Origin: Priapulus caudatus
Lineage: Eukaryota; Priapulida; Priapulimorpha; Priapulimorphida; Priapulidae
Reading direction: 5' to 3'
Length of the DNA: 46,457 nucleotides
Assembly (NCBI RefSeq): GCF_000485595.1
Contig: NW_014577627.1
Location: 109,159-155,615 of the forward strand
The notes under the pieces: generated by a model
Seen by the model: the letters and a program-made list of their open reading frames with translations, nothing else
Told to the model about the DNA's origin: nothing
Databases searched by the model: none
Translations under genes and position numbers: made by a program
Part shown: in pieces, positions 1 to 9,628 of the stretch
How positions within the stretch are numbered: the stretch's first letter is position 1
Layout of the letters: the number at the start of each line of letters is the position of its first letter

Positions 1-14
1 GAGAGAGAGAGAAA

Positions 15-74
<60 letters not shown>

Positions 75-90
75 AGAAGAGAGAGTACAA
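1..90. repeat. (GA)n microsatellite
   Basis: The window opens inside a nearly pure GA dinucleotide run, interrupted by a few A-rich units near the end. It probably continues upstream. Confidence 0.95.
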
Positions 91-861
91 GTGCGGAGGA
101 GTGCGAGAGAAGGGGGAGTGATAGGGCAAGGGGCGATATTGATGAAGTTTGCGAATGATTAATTTTAATGTGATTGATGGATTTTCAGATAGATTTGATA
201 ATTCGAATAGAACAACGTATGACGTTGCTAGTTTGAATAAAACAATAATTGACGTACATTATATATATATATATATGCAAGAGCAACTATGACTATTATT
301 TTAGTTTGTCTGTTGTTTTGTCATGACGAGTCAAATATGTACGCTTCGATAATGATCTAAATCAATAATCAACAATCAATCAATATCGAGCCGATAATAA
401 ATACACAAATCAGGACAACAATTACCAACAAACAGTGCTATTTTATATTATTAACAAACTCGCAAAATTAACACATAGTCATTTTACACGACAATCAATT
501 ATCTCTAACGCCTTAATTCATAGCTATTTCGGGTTGGAGAACTAGATCGCGCGGACATTTCATGTTTACTATTGTAGCCGCTAGGTGACGCGCATGACAC
601 GAGTCGAACGACAGCGAACAGTTTTGCGTATTGTGTTGTCTACCTTCTTGTTCACACGGAATTCTATGTTTAGTAGGTATTAAGGCGTTTTGATATTTGT
701 AATATAGGTAGATAGCATATCATTATCAACCAAGATGAGACCCCGCAAATGTGTTTTCTCATAATTTATGTGCTAAACTAATCCGGGGTACTAAACTAGT
801 AGGCGTGGGCGGATCAATGCCAATGGCCATGGGCCCTAGCACACACTGACACAGTCACAGC
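91..861. other. Gene-free stretch
   Basis: AT-rich DNA with a short (TA)n run near 260-276. I see no coding region, RNA gene or clear element. Confidence 0.5.
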
Positions 862-1887
862 CACAGGCACTTGAAGCGTTTCAATAAAATATAATGCTAA
901 CTAAATACGAATGTTTCTATAGCCTATAGGCCTACTCTCTTTCACCTATTATTGCCAACAGTTTCCTGTAAATTCCGTCCAAATCCTACGTCCAACGTAC
1001 GCTGCTAGCCGCCACTGCTCTCGCGGCGCGACTGTTGCACGCTCACACTATTATATATATACTATAGCAGGTAGGAAAGCCGGATCGCAAAATTCGCTCG
1101 ACGCTCGCTTGATTTCACACTTTCACAGCACGAATACAAATCCAACAGCTTCCATCTTTGTTTCTCCTTCAACAACAGTGTTCACTTGTTATAAAAACAT
1201 AATGTCTCTGTTCGTAACCGAGCTGTGTCACGCGAAATCACACAAAGACTGACGAAATTCTCGCGTTCGCGAACGTTGCGCGGTCAATGTAAATGTCTGC
1301 AAGTACATGGCTATAGGCGGCGCATTGCATTTTGGGAAGCACCACGCTGCTTTCCACCTCCCCGTACGAGCCTCGCCATTGGAGCGTTGCAAAAACGTTG
1401 CAGCGTTGCGGCGCACGAATGACGCAATAGCGCCGCTAGGTGTTTCCTGATTCCGGCAGACATTTACATTGACCGCGCAACGTTAGCGAACGCTCGAATT
1501 TCGCCAGTGTTTTTGTGATTTCGCGTGACAGAGCTCGGTTACGAACAGAGACAGTCTATATTTCTAACAAGTGAACACTGCTGTTGAAATTGAAACAAAG
1601 ATGGAGTAGAATAGTTGTGTCTTTGTCTTGTAATCGTGTGAAATTCATCGAGCGTCGAGCGGATTGGAGTCGAGCGCTTTCCTACCTGCTATATATATTA
1701 ACAGTCACTGTGCACAGTGAGCAATGGCGGCGTTAGTGTGTGTGCATACAGCATTTACACGGAATTGACAGGAAACTGTCGGCAATAATAGGTGAGAGTA
1801 TAGAAACATTAAGAATTTTGTAGTACTAGTATTAGATTTCGTATTTATTTAGCATTATATTTTATTGAAACGTTTCAAGTGCCTGTG
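862..1887. mobile_element. Foldback element with ~440-bp inverted arms
   Basis: The left arm (862-1300) and right arm (1456-1887) are reverse complements with scattered differences, around a 155-bp loop. Both ends read CACAGGCACTTGAA inward. The innermost paired block is CGGTCAATGTAAATGTCTGC at 1281-1300, with its complement at 1456-1475. There is no transposase inside; the ~60-codon ORFs here are by-products of the symmetry. No target-site duplication is evident. The length and shape fit a non-autonomous foldback transposon. Confidence 0.75.
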
Positions 1888-2247
1888 CTAGGCTTGAAGC
1901 GTTTCAATAAAATATAATGCTAACTAAATACGAAATCTATTTACTACCAAATTCTCAATGTTTCTAAACTCTCTTTCACCTATTATTGCCGACAGTTTCC
2001 TGTAAATTCCGTCCAAATCCTACGTCCAACCATATGCTGCCGGCACCACAGGCACAGGCACTTGAAGCGTTTCAATAAAATATAATGCTAACTAAATACT
2101 ATACTAATAACTATTCTTAATGTTTCTATACTCTCTTTCACCTATTATTGCCGACAGTTTCCTGTAAATTCCGTCCAAATCCTACGTGCAACGCTACCAA
2201 AATCCTACGCTGCCAGCCGCCATTGCTTTCGCGGCTCCACTGTTGCA
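1888..2247 (+). repeat. Two more direct copies of the foldback terminus
   Basis: Blocks at about 1892-2042 and 2053-2247 repeat the first ~170 bases of the foldback left arm: the GAAGCGTTTCAATAAAAT start, then CACCTATTATTGCC, then CAGTTTCCTGTAAATTCCG. With the two arms this makes four copies of the terminal module in 1.4 kb, three direct and one inverted. The first extra copy abuts the right arm tail to tail. Confidence 0.75.
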
Positions 2248-2510
2248 CGCTTAGGCCACAATTAAAAAATTGTTTGTTTGCCCTCCCCCGACCCAGGCTG
2301 AAAAGTTTGGGTAGGTAGGTCGGCTTTTTTTTCCCTTTTTTTTCCGAGGGGGGTCTTTTTACAAATTCAGCATGGTCTCTACGTGCTCAGGTGTGCTTGT
2401 GTGGAGATATCTTTTATGTTTGCCTACAGATTTATATAATGTACAGTGATACAATATACATATAAAATACTTTTAACAACTTGTGTTCATCAGAGCTAAA
2501 TTGTACATGA
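2248..2510. other. Gene-free stretch with pyrimidine-rich run
   Basis: Contains a T/C-rich run followed by G-rich DNA near 2315-2355. Nothing codes here. Confidence 0.4.
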
Positions 2511-2573
2511 TTTTATTTCCAGATCACACACGCACACACGCACGCACACATACACGTAATCTGGAAATAAAAG
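2511..2573. repeat. Hairpin around a CA/CGCA microsatellite
   Basis: TTTTATTTCCAGAT at 2512-2525 is the exact complement of ATCTGGAAATAAAA at 2559-2572. A CA-rich microsatellite forms the loop. Confidence 0.7.
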
Positions 2574-2643
2574 CATTACAAATAAAAGGAACCTGAATTA
2601 AGAAATAATAAATATCTTCTTAGCACATATTAGTCTTTGGAAA

Positions 2644-2751
2644 GGAAAATAAAGTTAATATGTCAGAGTTAGATCCATAATAAAGTAATTTATTATCAAA
2701 ATTATCCAAATAACTTTATTATGGATCTAACTCAGATTAACTTTGTTTTCC
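2644..2751. mobile_element. Small hairpin MITE-like element
   Basis: The arms 2644-2690 and about 2710-2751 pair with a few mismatches, sharing GTTAGATCCATAATAAAGT and its complement, around a ~20-base AT loop. It resembles a very short inverted-repeat element. No flanking duplication was recognised. Confidence 0.6.
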
Positions 2752-3440
2752 TGTGAACTATAGAGATACGATGAAATTTTTCAATCATATATTACTAATA
2801 TTATTATTAGTCTTTCTTTTGTGTATTTGTTGTGTTATCCCTGTTTGAAATATCTACATGCAAATGGTATTTTAATTATCCTTTGCAGTCTGCTGATCTG
2901 ACACCTGCAACAATGTAGAAGTAAACCACAAATGAAACCATGGATTGAATAACATGAACTATAACAATTTTTTTTTTATTCAACAGTGAACAATTAGATA
3001 ATACTAACTCGAAAACACAACAAACTTAATAACACATGTAGGACCTGTAGGACATAGTACATAGGGGCGCCGTGATACACCCGCCACAATATATACGGCC
3101 TATTTCATTGGGCTTCTCTTTGGTATGTCACATTTTTGCCTAACACAATTTCGACAGAGAGGTAGGACCACTTTGTATTTAGTAAGCAGCTCCGCTGGTC
3201 GCTAAGGGTTGCTGGTCTTGTGCGCATCGCCGCATCCATCAACAGCTGAAACGCATTGACACTGCTGGTCCCAGCATCAGCTGTAGTTGTGGTTGTGCTC
3301 TCTCTCTGCTGTACGTGCACCTGTGTCTGTAAGTTTGTCGGACACTTCGACGGACAATATATCATTCTTTCTTAATAACAGTTTGTCATCGTCTTTTCTC
3401 ATCGCGGGTCGGTCGGTTGAGGGCAAACAAACAATATTTT
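2752..3440. other. Gene-free stretch
   Basis: There is no convincing gene. An 86-codon minus-strand ORF (3105-3365) has a Thr-rich segment but no recognised domain; I treat it as chance or an unidentified relic. Confidence 0.4.
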
Positions 3441-3443
3441 TAT

Positions 3444-3832
3444 TATGGCCCGACTTTTAAAACTATGCCTATGGTTCTCCCCATGTTAGAATATGCATCG
3501 CCAGGCTGGTGCCCCTATTATAAATAATACACTTAAGAACTGTTAAATCGGATGCCATTCAGCATAAAGCTGCGAAATGTGTTTCCAACATCTATCATGA
3601 TAGTTCTGATGTTGTTTTGGTTAACTTGATTGGCCTCCTCTTTATGTCCTCTTTCTCCATGCTAAACTTGGAACGTTTCATAAAATTTGTCATGGTCAGG
3701 CGAAGATTGGCATGCCCTCTTGCTTCATGAAGTCTGTTCGTTGCACTCGATCGTCTGAGCGTGATTAGTGCTTTTGACACGTGCGATCTTCCCTATTGCT
3801 TCAAAAAACTGTAATTTATTGCAAGACCATCA
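3444..3832 (+). pseudogene. Decayed LINE reverse-transcriptase C-terminal relic
   Basis: From 3444 the + strand reads YGPTFKTMPMVLPMLEYASP followed by GWCPYYK, then a stop. The MLEYASPGWCPYY stretch matches the region just after the catalytic core in non-LTR retrotransposon reverse transcriptases (usual form P-LEYASPVW-P). After a frame change near 3543 the reading resumes with QHKAAKCVSNIYHDSS, the usual RRAAK segment, and then a leucine-rich stretch ending in stops. It is a fragment with at least one frameshift and several stops and cannot encode an enzyme. Clade (CR1, Jockey or related) is not decidable from this piece. Confidence 0.7.
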
Positions 3833-3910
3833 TGCATATGGACGTTTAGTATCACAGCCATTCAGGCCTAAGCCCAATCAGGCTCTACAGCACTATTAGT
3901 ATATACTATA
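3833..3910. other. Short spacer
   Basis: Unremarkable sequence between the LINE relic and the palindrome-array element. Confidence 0.3.
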
Positions 3911-4560
3911 GCTACGTCTACACGACGAACCTTAACTCGAGTTAAGCATCTACACGGGGCCTTAACTCGAGTTAAGGAAACTCGAGTTAAGGAAACTCGA
4001 GTTAGCGTTAACTCGAGTTAGCTTAACCTCCACGATAGGCGGCAGCACTAGTACGATGTACGTACACACGCACGCACGCACGCGTACTTGCACACGCCCG
4101 CACACACTCATGCACGCACGTGTACGTGCGCACGCTTGCACGCATGCCTACGTGCACATGCGCACGCACGCACGCACGAACGTGTACCTGCACACGCGCG
4201 CACGCACGCACGTGTACTTGCACACGCACGCACACACTCATGCACGCACGTGTACATGCACACGCACGCACGCACACATGTACGCACTCACGCATGCACG
4301 CACGTGTACGTGCACACGCACGCACGAACGCACGTGTACGTACACACGTACGCACGCACGCACACACGTTTACATACGCACGCACGCACGCACGCACGCA
4401 CGCACACACGTTTACATACGCACGCACGCACGCATGCATAATAAATCGGTAATAATCGCTATCGGGTGTTGTCGTGTAGACGCTACATAATCGCTAACTC
4501 GAGTTAACGCTTAACTCGAGTTAGCTTAACTCGAGTTAAGGTTCGTCGTGTAGACGAGGC
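3911..4560. mobile_element. Inverted-repeat element with AACTCGAGTT arrays at both ends
   Basis: The outer ends are CGTCTACACGACGAACC at 3915 and its complement ending near 4556. Inside each end sit copies of the palindrome AACTCGAGTT: five on the left (3934, 3964, 3979, 3994, 4010) and three on the right (4496, 4513, 4528). Several expand to the 16-bp palindrome CTTAACTCGAGTTAAG. A second, inner copy of the terminal motif (GTCGTGTAGACG at 4471-4482) suggests nested or duplicated ends. The core is the CGCACG microsatellite. No transposase is encoded. Repeated subterminal palindromes are typical of transposase binding sites; that role is inferred. Confidence 0.75.
4050..4438. repeat. CGCA/CGTGTA compound microsatellite
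   Basis: About 390 bases of alternating purine-pyrimidine CGCACG, CACACG and ACGTGTAC units form the core of the surrounding element. Open frames on both strands (for example 4056-4490) are artefacts of the repeat. Confidence 0.9.
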
Positions 4561-5540
4561 TTATATACCTTCGCAAAAAACCATTACATGTCTAGTCGCA
4601 CTTTGATAAGCAAGACAGTCACTTGCGACTAAAGATGTTAATGATACGTGGTTATGATGATACTTCTTCCTCTTCTGGGGGAGTAGTATTACTTCTGTAT
4701 GTATATAAATACATGGACTGATTATTCACAGCACTTCACACTTGCCACATCCACCAGAGTACGACACTCTGGTTCTATTGCATAGGATTGGTCTCCCTAA
4801 AAAATAATAGCAAAATATGTGATCAATACATAATCATATATATACAAATACATATATCAATACATCCGATGTATTCAATAACAGTTTAGACCTTCCCCTA
4901 AACACAAGATATCATCATTACACTGTAAAATTCTCAAGATTCTACCGAGAGACTATATTACTATATTCGTGCTCATGCAGCACTGACACAAATTGTTGCT
5001 GCCATCTGGTGAGTGATTTATATTTGCGAAAGGTATGACACAATTTCTGCTTGTGTGCACTGGGAGGCAATTTGTTAATTTGCACTCCGACAGTCTCATT
5101 AGTTGTTGTACATAGTCAATGTCAGTTATTGACAGTTTGAAGCATAACAGGCATAACAGCAGGGTCCTCCCTAGGAATTTCAGAAGACATGTCATTCATG
5201 GTTGGATAGGGGAGGGCCCGGGGGGGAGGGGGTTGTCATATTTGGAGACAATTATGCGTGTCGGGAGCGTCCCCAAGGCACAGGTAAACTTGATTAGTTC
5301 GCAGACATAAACATCAAGCTGTGAAAACAGCATAAATGTGTTGGGATTTTCAAAAGTAAACACAACTGGAAACTAAGGCATATGTGGATTAGGCAATCAA
5401 GGCATGTAAATTAGGCAATTAAGGCATGTCGGAGGATATATGGGATGCCGTCATATAGCTTCAGCTTTGAAGATGTGTCGAACCCGACGTGTTAAATGCT
5501 TGGGGAGAACCCTGAACTATAAGTGCACCTGTATGCATTC
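4561..5540. other. Region upstream of SMN, no gene seen
   Basis: This should contain the SMN promoter and, if one exists, a non-coding first exon, but I cannot place either. A G-rich run lies near 5208-5233, and the short motif TTAGGCAAT(C/T)AAGGCATGT recurs near 5389 and 5412. Confidence 0.4.
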
Positions 5541-5556
5541 AAGTTTGTCTTTTCAG
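5541..5556 (+). other. 3' splice acceptor before SMN
   Basis: A pyrimidine tract ending in CTTTTCAG lies 23 bases before the SMN ATG. The in-frame TAA at 5574-5576, between acceptor and ATG, shows that the joined upstream exon is untranslated. It could take a cis 5'-UTR exon or a spliced leader. Nearby AGs at 5560 and 5564 are weaker alternatives. Confidence 0.6.
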
Positions 5557-5579
5557 TGCAGGGCAGTTTGCTGTAAAAG

Positions 5580-6653
5580 ATGGCTAAATCTCAGGCAGCG
5601 GTTGTCTACGACAGAAAGCACACTGAGGAAGAGAGTTGTGAGAGTGACATCTGGGATGACACAGCACTCATCAAGGCATACGATCATGCAGTAAATGCAT
5701 TCAAAGATGAAATGACAGGAACAAATCCAACGTTAAGGGCAGGAAGTGAATCTGAAGGTAGGCTCACTCCAAAGCATCGCAAAAAAAACAAGAAGAAAAA
5801 GCAGAAGAAAAACAAGTCGAGCAAGAAGAATTTTAAAGCAAGAAGGAGGTGGCAAATCGGGGATAAGTGTCTGGCCGTTTACTCAGAGGATGAGCAGTGG
5901 TATGAAGCTCTGATAGTAGACATTGACACTGACTACACCGTATGTACGGTACGCTTTATTGGCTATGGTAATGAAGAAGAGATGGTGCTCTCAGACCTCT
6001 TGCCTAGGAATGCATACAAGTCGTCACAACAAGAGTCCATCGAAAATGGATATGATAGTCAAGCATCTTCAAACATGGACTGGCATGACTCTTCCCGATT
6101 GCAATCACAAGTATCAAATCATCATCATCATCGTCATCGTCATCACGATGATAATAGGCCACATGCGCCACAATCTCACCCACATCCACTATCCCCACAT
6201 GCCGACTGTCCTCTGTTCCCCAACTTCCATGGGCCACCACCACTGATGTGTCCTCCTTCTGCTTCGATGATGCCTCCCCCTTTCTTCCTTCCTGGAGGTG
6301 GCATGCCCTTCCCCTTTTCTATACCAGGTACCAGCATGCCGCCTCCCTTCTCACAGGGACTCTCGGGTGCATATCCGCTCTTTACTAGTGCCGAATTTAT
6401 TCCACCAGCCCCACCAATACCATCGGTGCCTGAGGGAGGTGATATTGATAACGATGTACTCTCTAGCATGCTAATCTCTTGGTACATGTCTGGCTACCAT
6501 ACTGGTTATTATCAGGGACTGAAGACTGCGAAGCTAGAAGCATTGAAGAAGAGGAAGGATGATGTTCCTCAGCAAGATGGTGTCTCTAACTCGCAGGGTC
6601 AGGATCCTGATGCACAGCAACCGAGCACGAGTAAGATTGACGAGAAGTCCTAA
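5580..6653 (+). CDS. SMN: Survival motor neuron protein (SMN), single coding exon
   Basis: The 357-residue protein is a clear SMN. Residues 22-42 (SDIWDDTALIKAYDHAVNAFK region) are the Gemin2-binding helix, and residues 66-88 are Lys-rich. Residues 90-147 form the Tudor domain, which binds symmetrically dimethylated arginines on Sm proteins; the cage positions appear to be Y101, Y108, F126, Y129 with N131, so two aromatics are swapped relative to human. A His-rich run (181-200) and a Pro/Met-rich region (about 198-285) follow. Residues 290-316 are the YG box (SSMLISWYMSGYHTGYYQG) used for oligomerisation. In the SMN complex it loads Sm rings on snRNAs. A charged tail of ~40 residues extends beyond the YG box. 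The start is fixed by TAA two codons upstream. The reading frame is intact without introns, unlike vertebrate SMN. A retrocopy is possible, but the upstream acceptor and proper 3' end favour the real gene. Confidence 0.95.
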   Translation: MAKSQAAVVYDRKHTEEESCESDIWDDTALIKAYDHAVNAFKDEMTGTNPTLRAGSESEGRLTPKHRKKNKKKKQKKNKSSKKNFKARRRWQIGDKCLAVYSEDEQWYEALIVDIDTDYTVCTVRFIGYGNEEEMVLSDLLPRNAYKSSQQESIENGYDSQASSNMDWHDSSRLQSQVSNHHHHRHRHHDDNRPHAPQSHPHPLSPHADCPLFPNFHGPPPLMCPPSASMMPPPFFLPGGGMPFPFSIPGTSMPPPFSQGLSGAYPLFTSAEFIPPAPPIPSVPEGGDIDNDVLSSMLISWYMSGYHTGYYQGLKTAKLEALKKRKDDVPQQDGVSNSQGQDPDAQQPSTSKIDEKS

Positions 6654-7056
6654 GACGTATCTGTTTGTTTACGGAAGTGATGCACGAGGAAGCTGAAAAA
6701 TGAAAATCTCGACAGGTTTAAATAGACACAGTTTGATGTTTTAACATGAATACTTTTATCAGTACCTAATTTTGATCAGAAAATGCTTCTGTGTTATGTA
6801 AATTCCTTACGTCCCTAAGCACATTTACTGTATTTGTGGATGCTAAAAGTGGTTAAACAGTATATATAACGCACTGTATTTTGTATTTGGATACAATCAT
6901 TTGTACCTTCATACTGTTCGTGATGGTATATGGTTTACTCACAAATACCTTGTATATTTTGGCAATGTTCTGCTAAACCTATTTTATTAGGAAATGTAAC
7001 TGAGATATTTTCTTAAGATTAAAGAGTTGATTGTCGTTCATGTAATACATTGAGCT

Positions 7057-7062
7057 AATAAA
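7057..7062 (+). terminator. SMN polyadenylation signal AATAAA
   Basis: A canonical AATAAA lies ~400 bases after the SMN stop, followed by T-rich DNA. It implies a 3' UTR of about 420 bases. Confidence 0.65.
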
Positions 7063-7187
7063 TCTGTCAAATTTGTTAAAAAATTGTGTCCTACAAAGCA
7101 GTTGTTTTTTATACCTGTGTTTATGGTAGTAATCTATTGGTGAAATGACTCGCTATTACACACATTTAAAGCAATCCATTGGAATGA

Positions 7188-7206
7188 TTTCTGCATTCTC
7201 TTTCAG
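7188..7206 (+). other. 3' splice acceptor before dolichol kinase
   Basis: A pyrimidine tract ending in CTCTTTCAG finishes 65 bases before the ATG and 144 bases after the SMN AATAAA. TAA at 7209-7211 is in frame with the downstream gene, so the exon start is untranslated. A T-rich patch (TTGTTTTTTATACC, about 7101-7114) lies between the two genes. Confidence 0.65.
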
Positions 7207-7271
7207 AGTAAAAATTCCCAACATTGGCTAAGAGGTCAATAGCATTGTTGATTAGAGTTACTTTGCTACCG

Positions 7272-8870
7272 ATGATGCTGTTACGTGTAGTATGTGCTCG
7301 GCAAGTGTTGGAAGCAACCGTCGTGCTCTTGTGTGTGCTCTACACATCGTACCACGATCCCAGCTGGAGTGCTGCCACCTACTTGTACTTGCTCGCTCCA
7401 TGGGCACTTCTTGCTGTTTCTTCGTTACTGGTGCCGGACAGAAGACGTGCCACTCCGGACAAGCCACAGCTGTACAGAGACGCTGACGACGGAGATTGGT
7501 GCTTCACGCTGCTGCCAATCTGCCTCCGAAACACGAGCTTCGCGAGAACGTCGCCGGTATCGGCCGAATTCCTTGTGGTAACCTGCGCCGCGGCGGCAGT
7601 CGTCAAAGTTTCGTCGCGATGCGGTGTGAAGAGAGGGTCGGCATTGCAGAATCTGACAGTGGAGTTTGCCGTCACGGCCGGTTGTGCGATATTACTATCG
7701 CTGGTGAATGGACCTAATGCGGGGAGCGTTGCGACGAGAGCGCTGCAGGGCGGCGCCGTGACCGCGGCCGCCGCGTTGTTCCTGTTCTTCGTGCACGCGT
7801 TGCCGCACGTCTGCGCACAGAGCTTCACACTGGGCGAGGTCGTCGTCGTTTCACAGTGTCTAGTCGTCGCCCTGTGCTCGGCTGCGACGAATTTCGCATG
7901 TCGAGTCGGCGGCCACCGCGGCGAGGCGGGGGGCGGCGCGTGCTCTTTCAGCGACGTCGCAGCTTTCAATCAGATGCTGCTGCTCGGAGCCGTGTGCATC
8001 GTGTTGTTGCTGACCGTGTTTAACCCGGCGAGGAACTTTCGAATTTTCTTCGCCATAGTTGCTGCGGTCGGAGGTTTCGTCGTCGTGCCGCTCTTATGGG
8101 TTCTTCTCGGCAGGTTCCCGTTTCTCTGGCTGTTTGAGTACATAGTGAGTGACAAAATCAAACCGGCGCTGATCGCATACTGGTTTGCCGCGTCCGTAGC
8201 TGCGGGGGCGATCGCAGCAAATTTTCAGCAGGAAATTCGCGGCGTCACGACCGCAGTGCGAAAGTACTTCCACCTGTGCGCGATCGCGATATTCCTGCCC
8301 GGCGTGTGCGTCGACCTGCAGCTGACGAGGCTGGCGGCGGGAATCGCGCTCTTCCTGTTTGTCGGAGCCGAGTGCGTGCGAGCGCTCTGCATCCCGCCCG
8401 TCGGCGAAGCCCTGCGACGAAGCCTGGACGCGTTTCGCGACGAGAAGGACGGCGCTGTCGTACTGAGCCACATCCACCTGCTCGTCGGCTGCGCGCTGCC
8501 GCTCTTCCTCAGTGACCACCAGGTGGCAGGCCTGTGCACGCCTGAGCTCGTCAGCGGCCTCCTGGCGGTGGGGGTCGGCGACACCGTGGCCTCCGTCGGC
8601 GGCTCGAAGCTGGGAAGGATGCGGTGGCCGGGCACTAGCAAGACTGTGGAAGGAACAACGTTGGCTGCCGTTGCACAGATGACGTGCGTCTGTGTGGTAG
8701 CTTGGGTTTGTCGACCAGGCATCGCGCTGTCAGAAGCGACGAGATTTGCATTTCCGATCGTTGCAGTTTCGTTGCTGGAGGGTTTCACCGAACAGATTGA
8801 CAACTTTGTTTTGCCGCTGATGTTGTACCCGATGTTAAAAGTATTGAATGCGAATTGCTTGGACGCTTAG
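7272..8870 (+). CDS. DOLK: Dolichol kinase, single coding exon
   Basis: This ER membrane enzyme transfers phosphate from CTP to dolichol, giving the lipid carrier for N-glycosylation, O-mannosylation and GPI anchors. The first ATG after the in-frame TAA at 7209 is at 7272, giving 532 residues (human enzyme about 538). The protein is rich in hydrophobic segments throughout, consistent with a multi-pass membrane protein. The family C-terminal half is clear. The RKYFHLCAIAIFLPG segment is followed by DEKDGAVVLSHIHLLVG. Next comes the nucleotide-binding block G434-V-G-D437-T-V-A-S, then RWPGTSKTVEGT (451-462), and QIDN near the end. The gene is also intronless in human. The middle of the gene is GC-rich. 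Confidence 0.95.
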   Translation: MMLLRVVCARQVLEATVVLLCVLYTSYHDPSWSAATYLYLLAPWALLAVSSLLVPDRRRATPDKPQLYRDADDGDWCFTLLPICLRNTSFARTSPVSAEFLVVTCAAAAVVKVSSRCGVKRGSALQNLTVEFAVTAGCAILLSLVNGPNAGSVATRALQGGAVTAAAALFLFFVHALPHVCAQSFTLGEVVVVSQCLVVALCSAATNFACRVGGHRGEAGGGACSFSDVAAFNQMLLLGAVCIVLLLTVFNPARNFRIFFAIVAAVGGFVVVPLLWVLLGRFPFLWLFEYIVSDKIKPALIAYWFAASVAAGAIAANFQQEIRGVTTAVRKYFHLCAIAIFLPGVCVDLQLTRLAAGIALFLFVGAECVRALCIPPVGEALRRSLDAFRDEKDGAVVLSHIHLLVGCALPLFLSDHQVAGLCTPELVSGLLAVGVGDTVASVGGSKLGRMRWPGTSKTVEGTTLAAVAQMTCVCVVAWVCRPGIALSEATRFAFPIVAVSLLEGFTEQIDNFVLPLMLYPMLKVLNANCLDA

Positions 8871-8896
8871 TCCGTTTATAGGTGAAAAAGCATTTA

Positions 8897-8927
8897 AATA
8901 AATGTGATAACTACTTTTTAAAATAAA
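8897..8927 (+). terminator. Two DOLK polyadenylation signals
   Basis: AATAAA occurs at 8897-8902 and again at 8922-8927, 27-57 bases after the stop, so the 3' UTR is short. Confidence 0.65.
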
Positions 8928-9574
8928 ATGGTTAGGATAGATGAAATTGTTCAGCACATTGTGTAGTATCATTTCCATATAATGAGCCTACTCTGTAAGT
9001 CGGGTGCAAACTTCAAGTAAAAACCTTAAACTTAATTCTGATGACTTACATGTTTAGCTAATTTTGTTTCTGTTATTCTTCAAATTTCTACACATTAGAC
9101 TTATTGCATTTGAGATAATTCAGGTGTTTTATTAATGCCGGAACATTTATTTCTGTTTACAGGTAGGACTGTGTGAAAATAGATACATATAATTTGTCAC
9201 ACTGATATATTTCATAATGTGAATGATCAATAAATATACTGATAACGATACGTCAACTGGTGTCTGTTTAATGGTGCACTTTGGCTTTCGGTTATCTTGG
9301 CGACGTGTACGTACAGATAAATACACACTGCGCATCTGTCAGCTTCAAGGTAGTCTGGTGCACTATTATTCTAACGAGTCGCGTTAGTTTTGTTTTTCCG
9401 TCCCGTACATCAAGCATCTAGATTCTACTGGCTAACCTTACTATAGACTGCATAAAATAGTCACTGACGCGTAACAGAGCGTGGTGGATTGCCTTGTATG
9501 ATCGTAACGTTACACAGCGAAATGTTTACAAACGTTGGAGGATAGCACGTGGTTTTTACCTTCCGACCTATTAT
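8928..9574. other. DOLK-ASB intergenic spacer
   Basis: About 650 bases of AT-rich DNA with no coding region. It is long enough to hold a promoter and a first exon for the downstream gene, but I cannot place them. Confidence 0.4.
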
Positions 9575-9591
9575 GCTGTCCTTTCTTTCAG
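9575..9591 (+). other. 3' splice acceptor before the ankyrin/SOCS gene
   Basis: The tract GTCCTTTCTTTCAG ends 37 bases before the ATG at 9629. TAA at 9617-9619 is in frame, so the exon begins in 5' UTR, as for the two genes upstream. Confidence 0.65.
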
Positions 9592-9628
9592 GCTCCTGCC
9601 TTCGTGGTGCCTCGTGTAACACTCCGGC

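Noticed and set aside
3105-3365. 86-codon minus-strand ORF as a gene
   Set aside because: Short, low complexity in part, and without a domain I can name.
4023-4490. Overlapping ORFs of 110-144 codons on both strands
   Set aside because: They are translations of the CGCACG microsatellite (Thr-His-Ala and Cys-Val-Arg repeats).
5460-5490. tRNA B box on the minus strand (GGGTTCGAC)
   Set aside because: No A box at the right distance and no acceptor stem pairing.
7224-7271. Extension of dolichol kinase to a TTG start at 7224
   Set aside because: Nuclear animal genes normally start at ATG; the first ATG after the in-frame TAA at 7209 is at 7272 and gives a normal-length enzyme.
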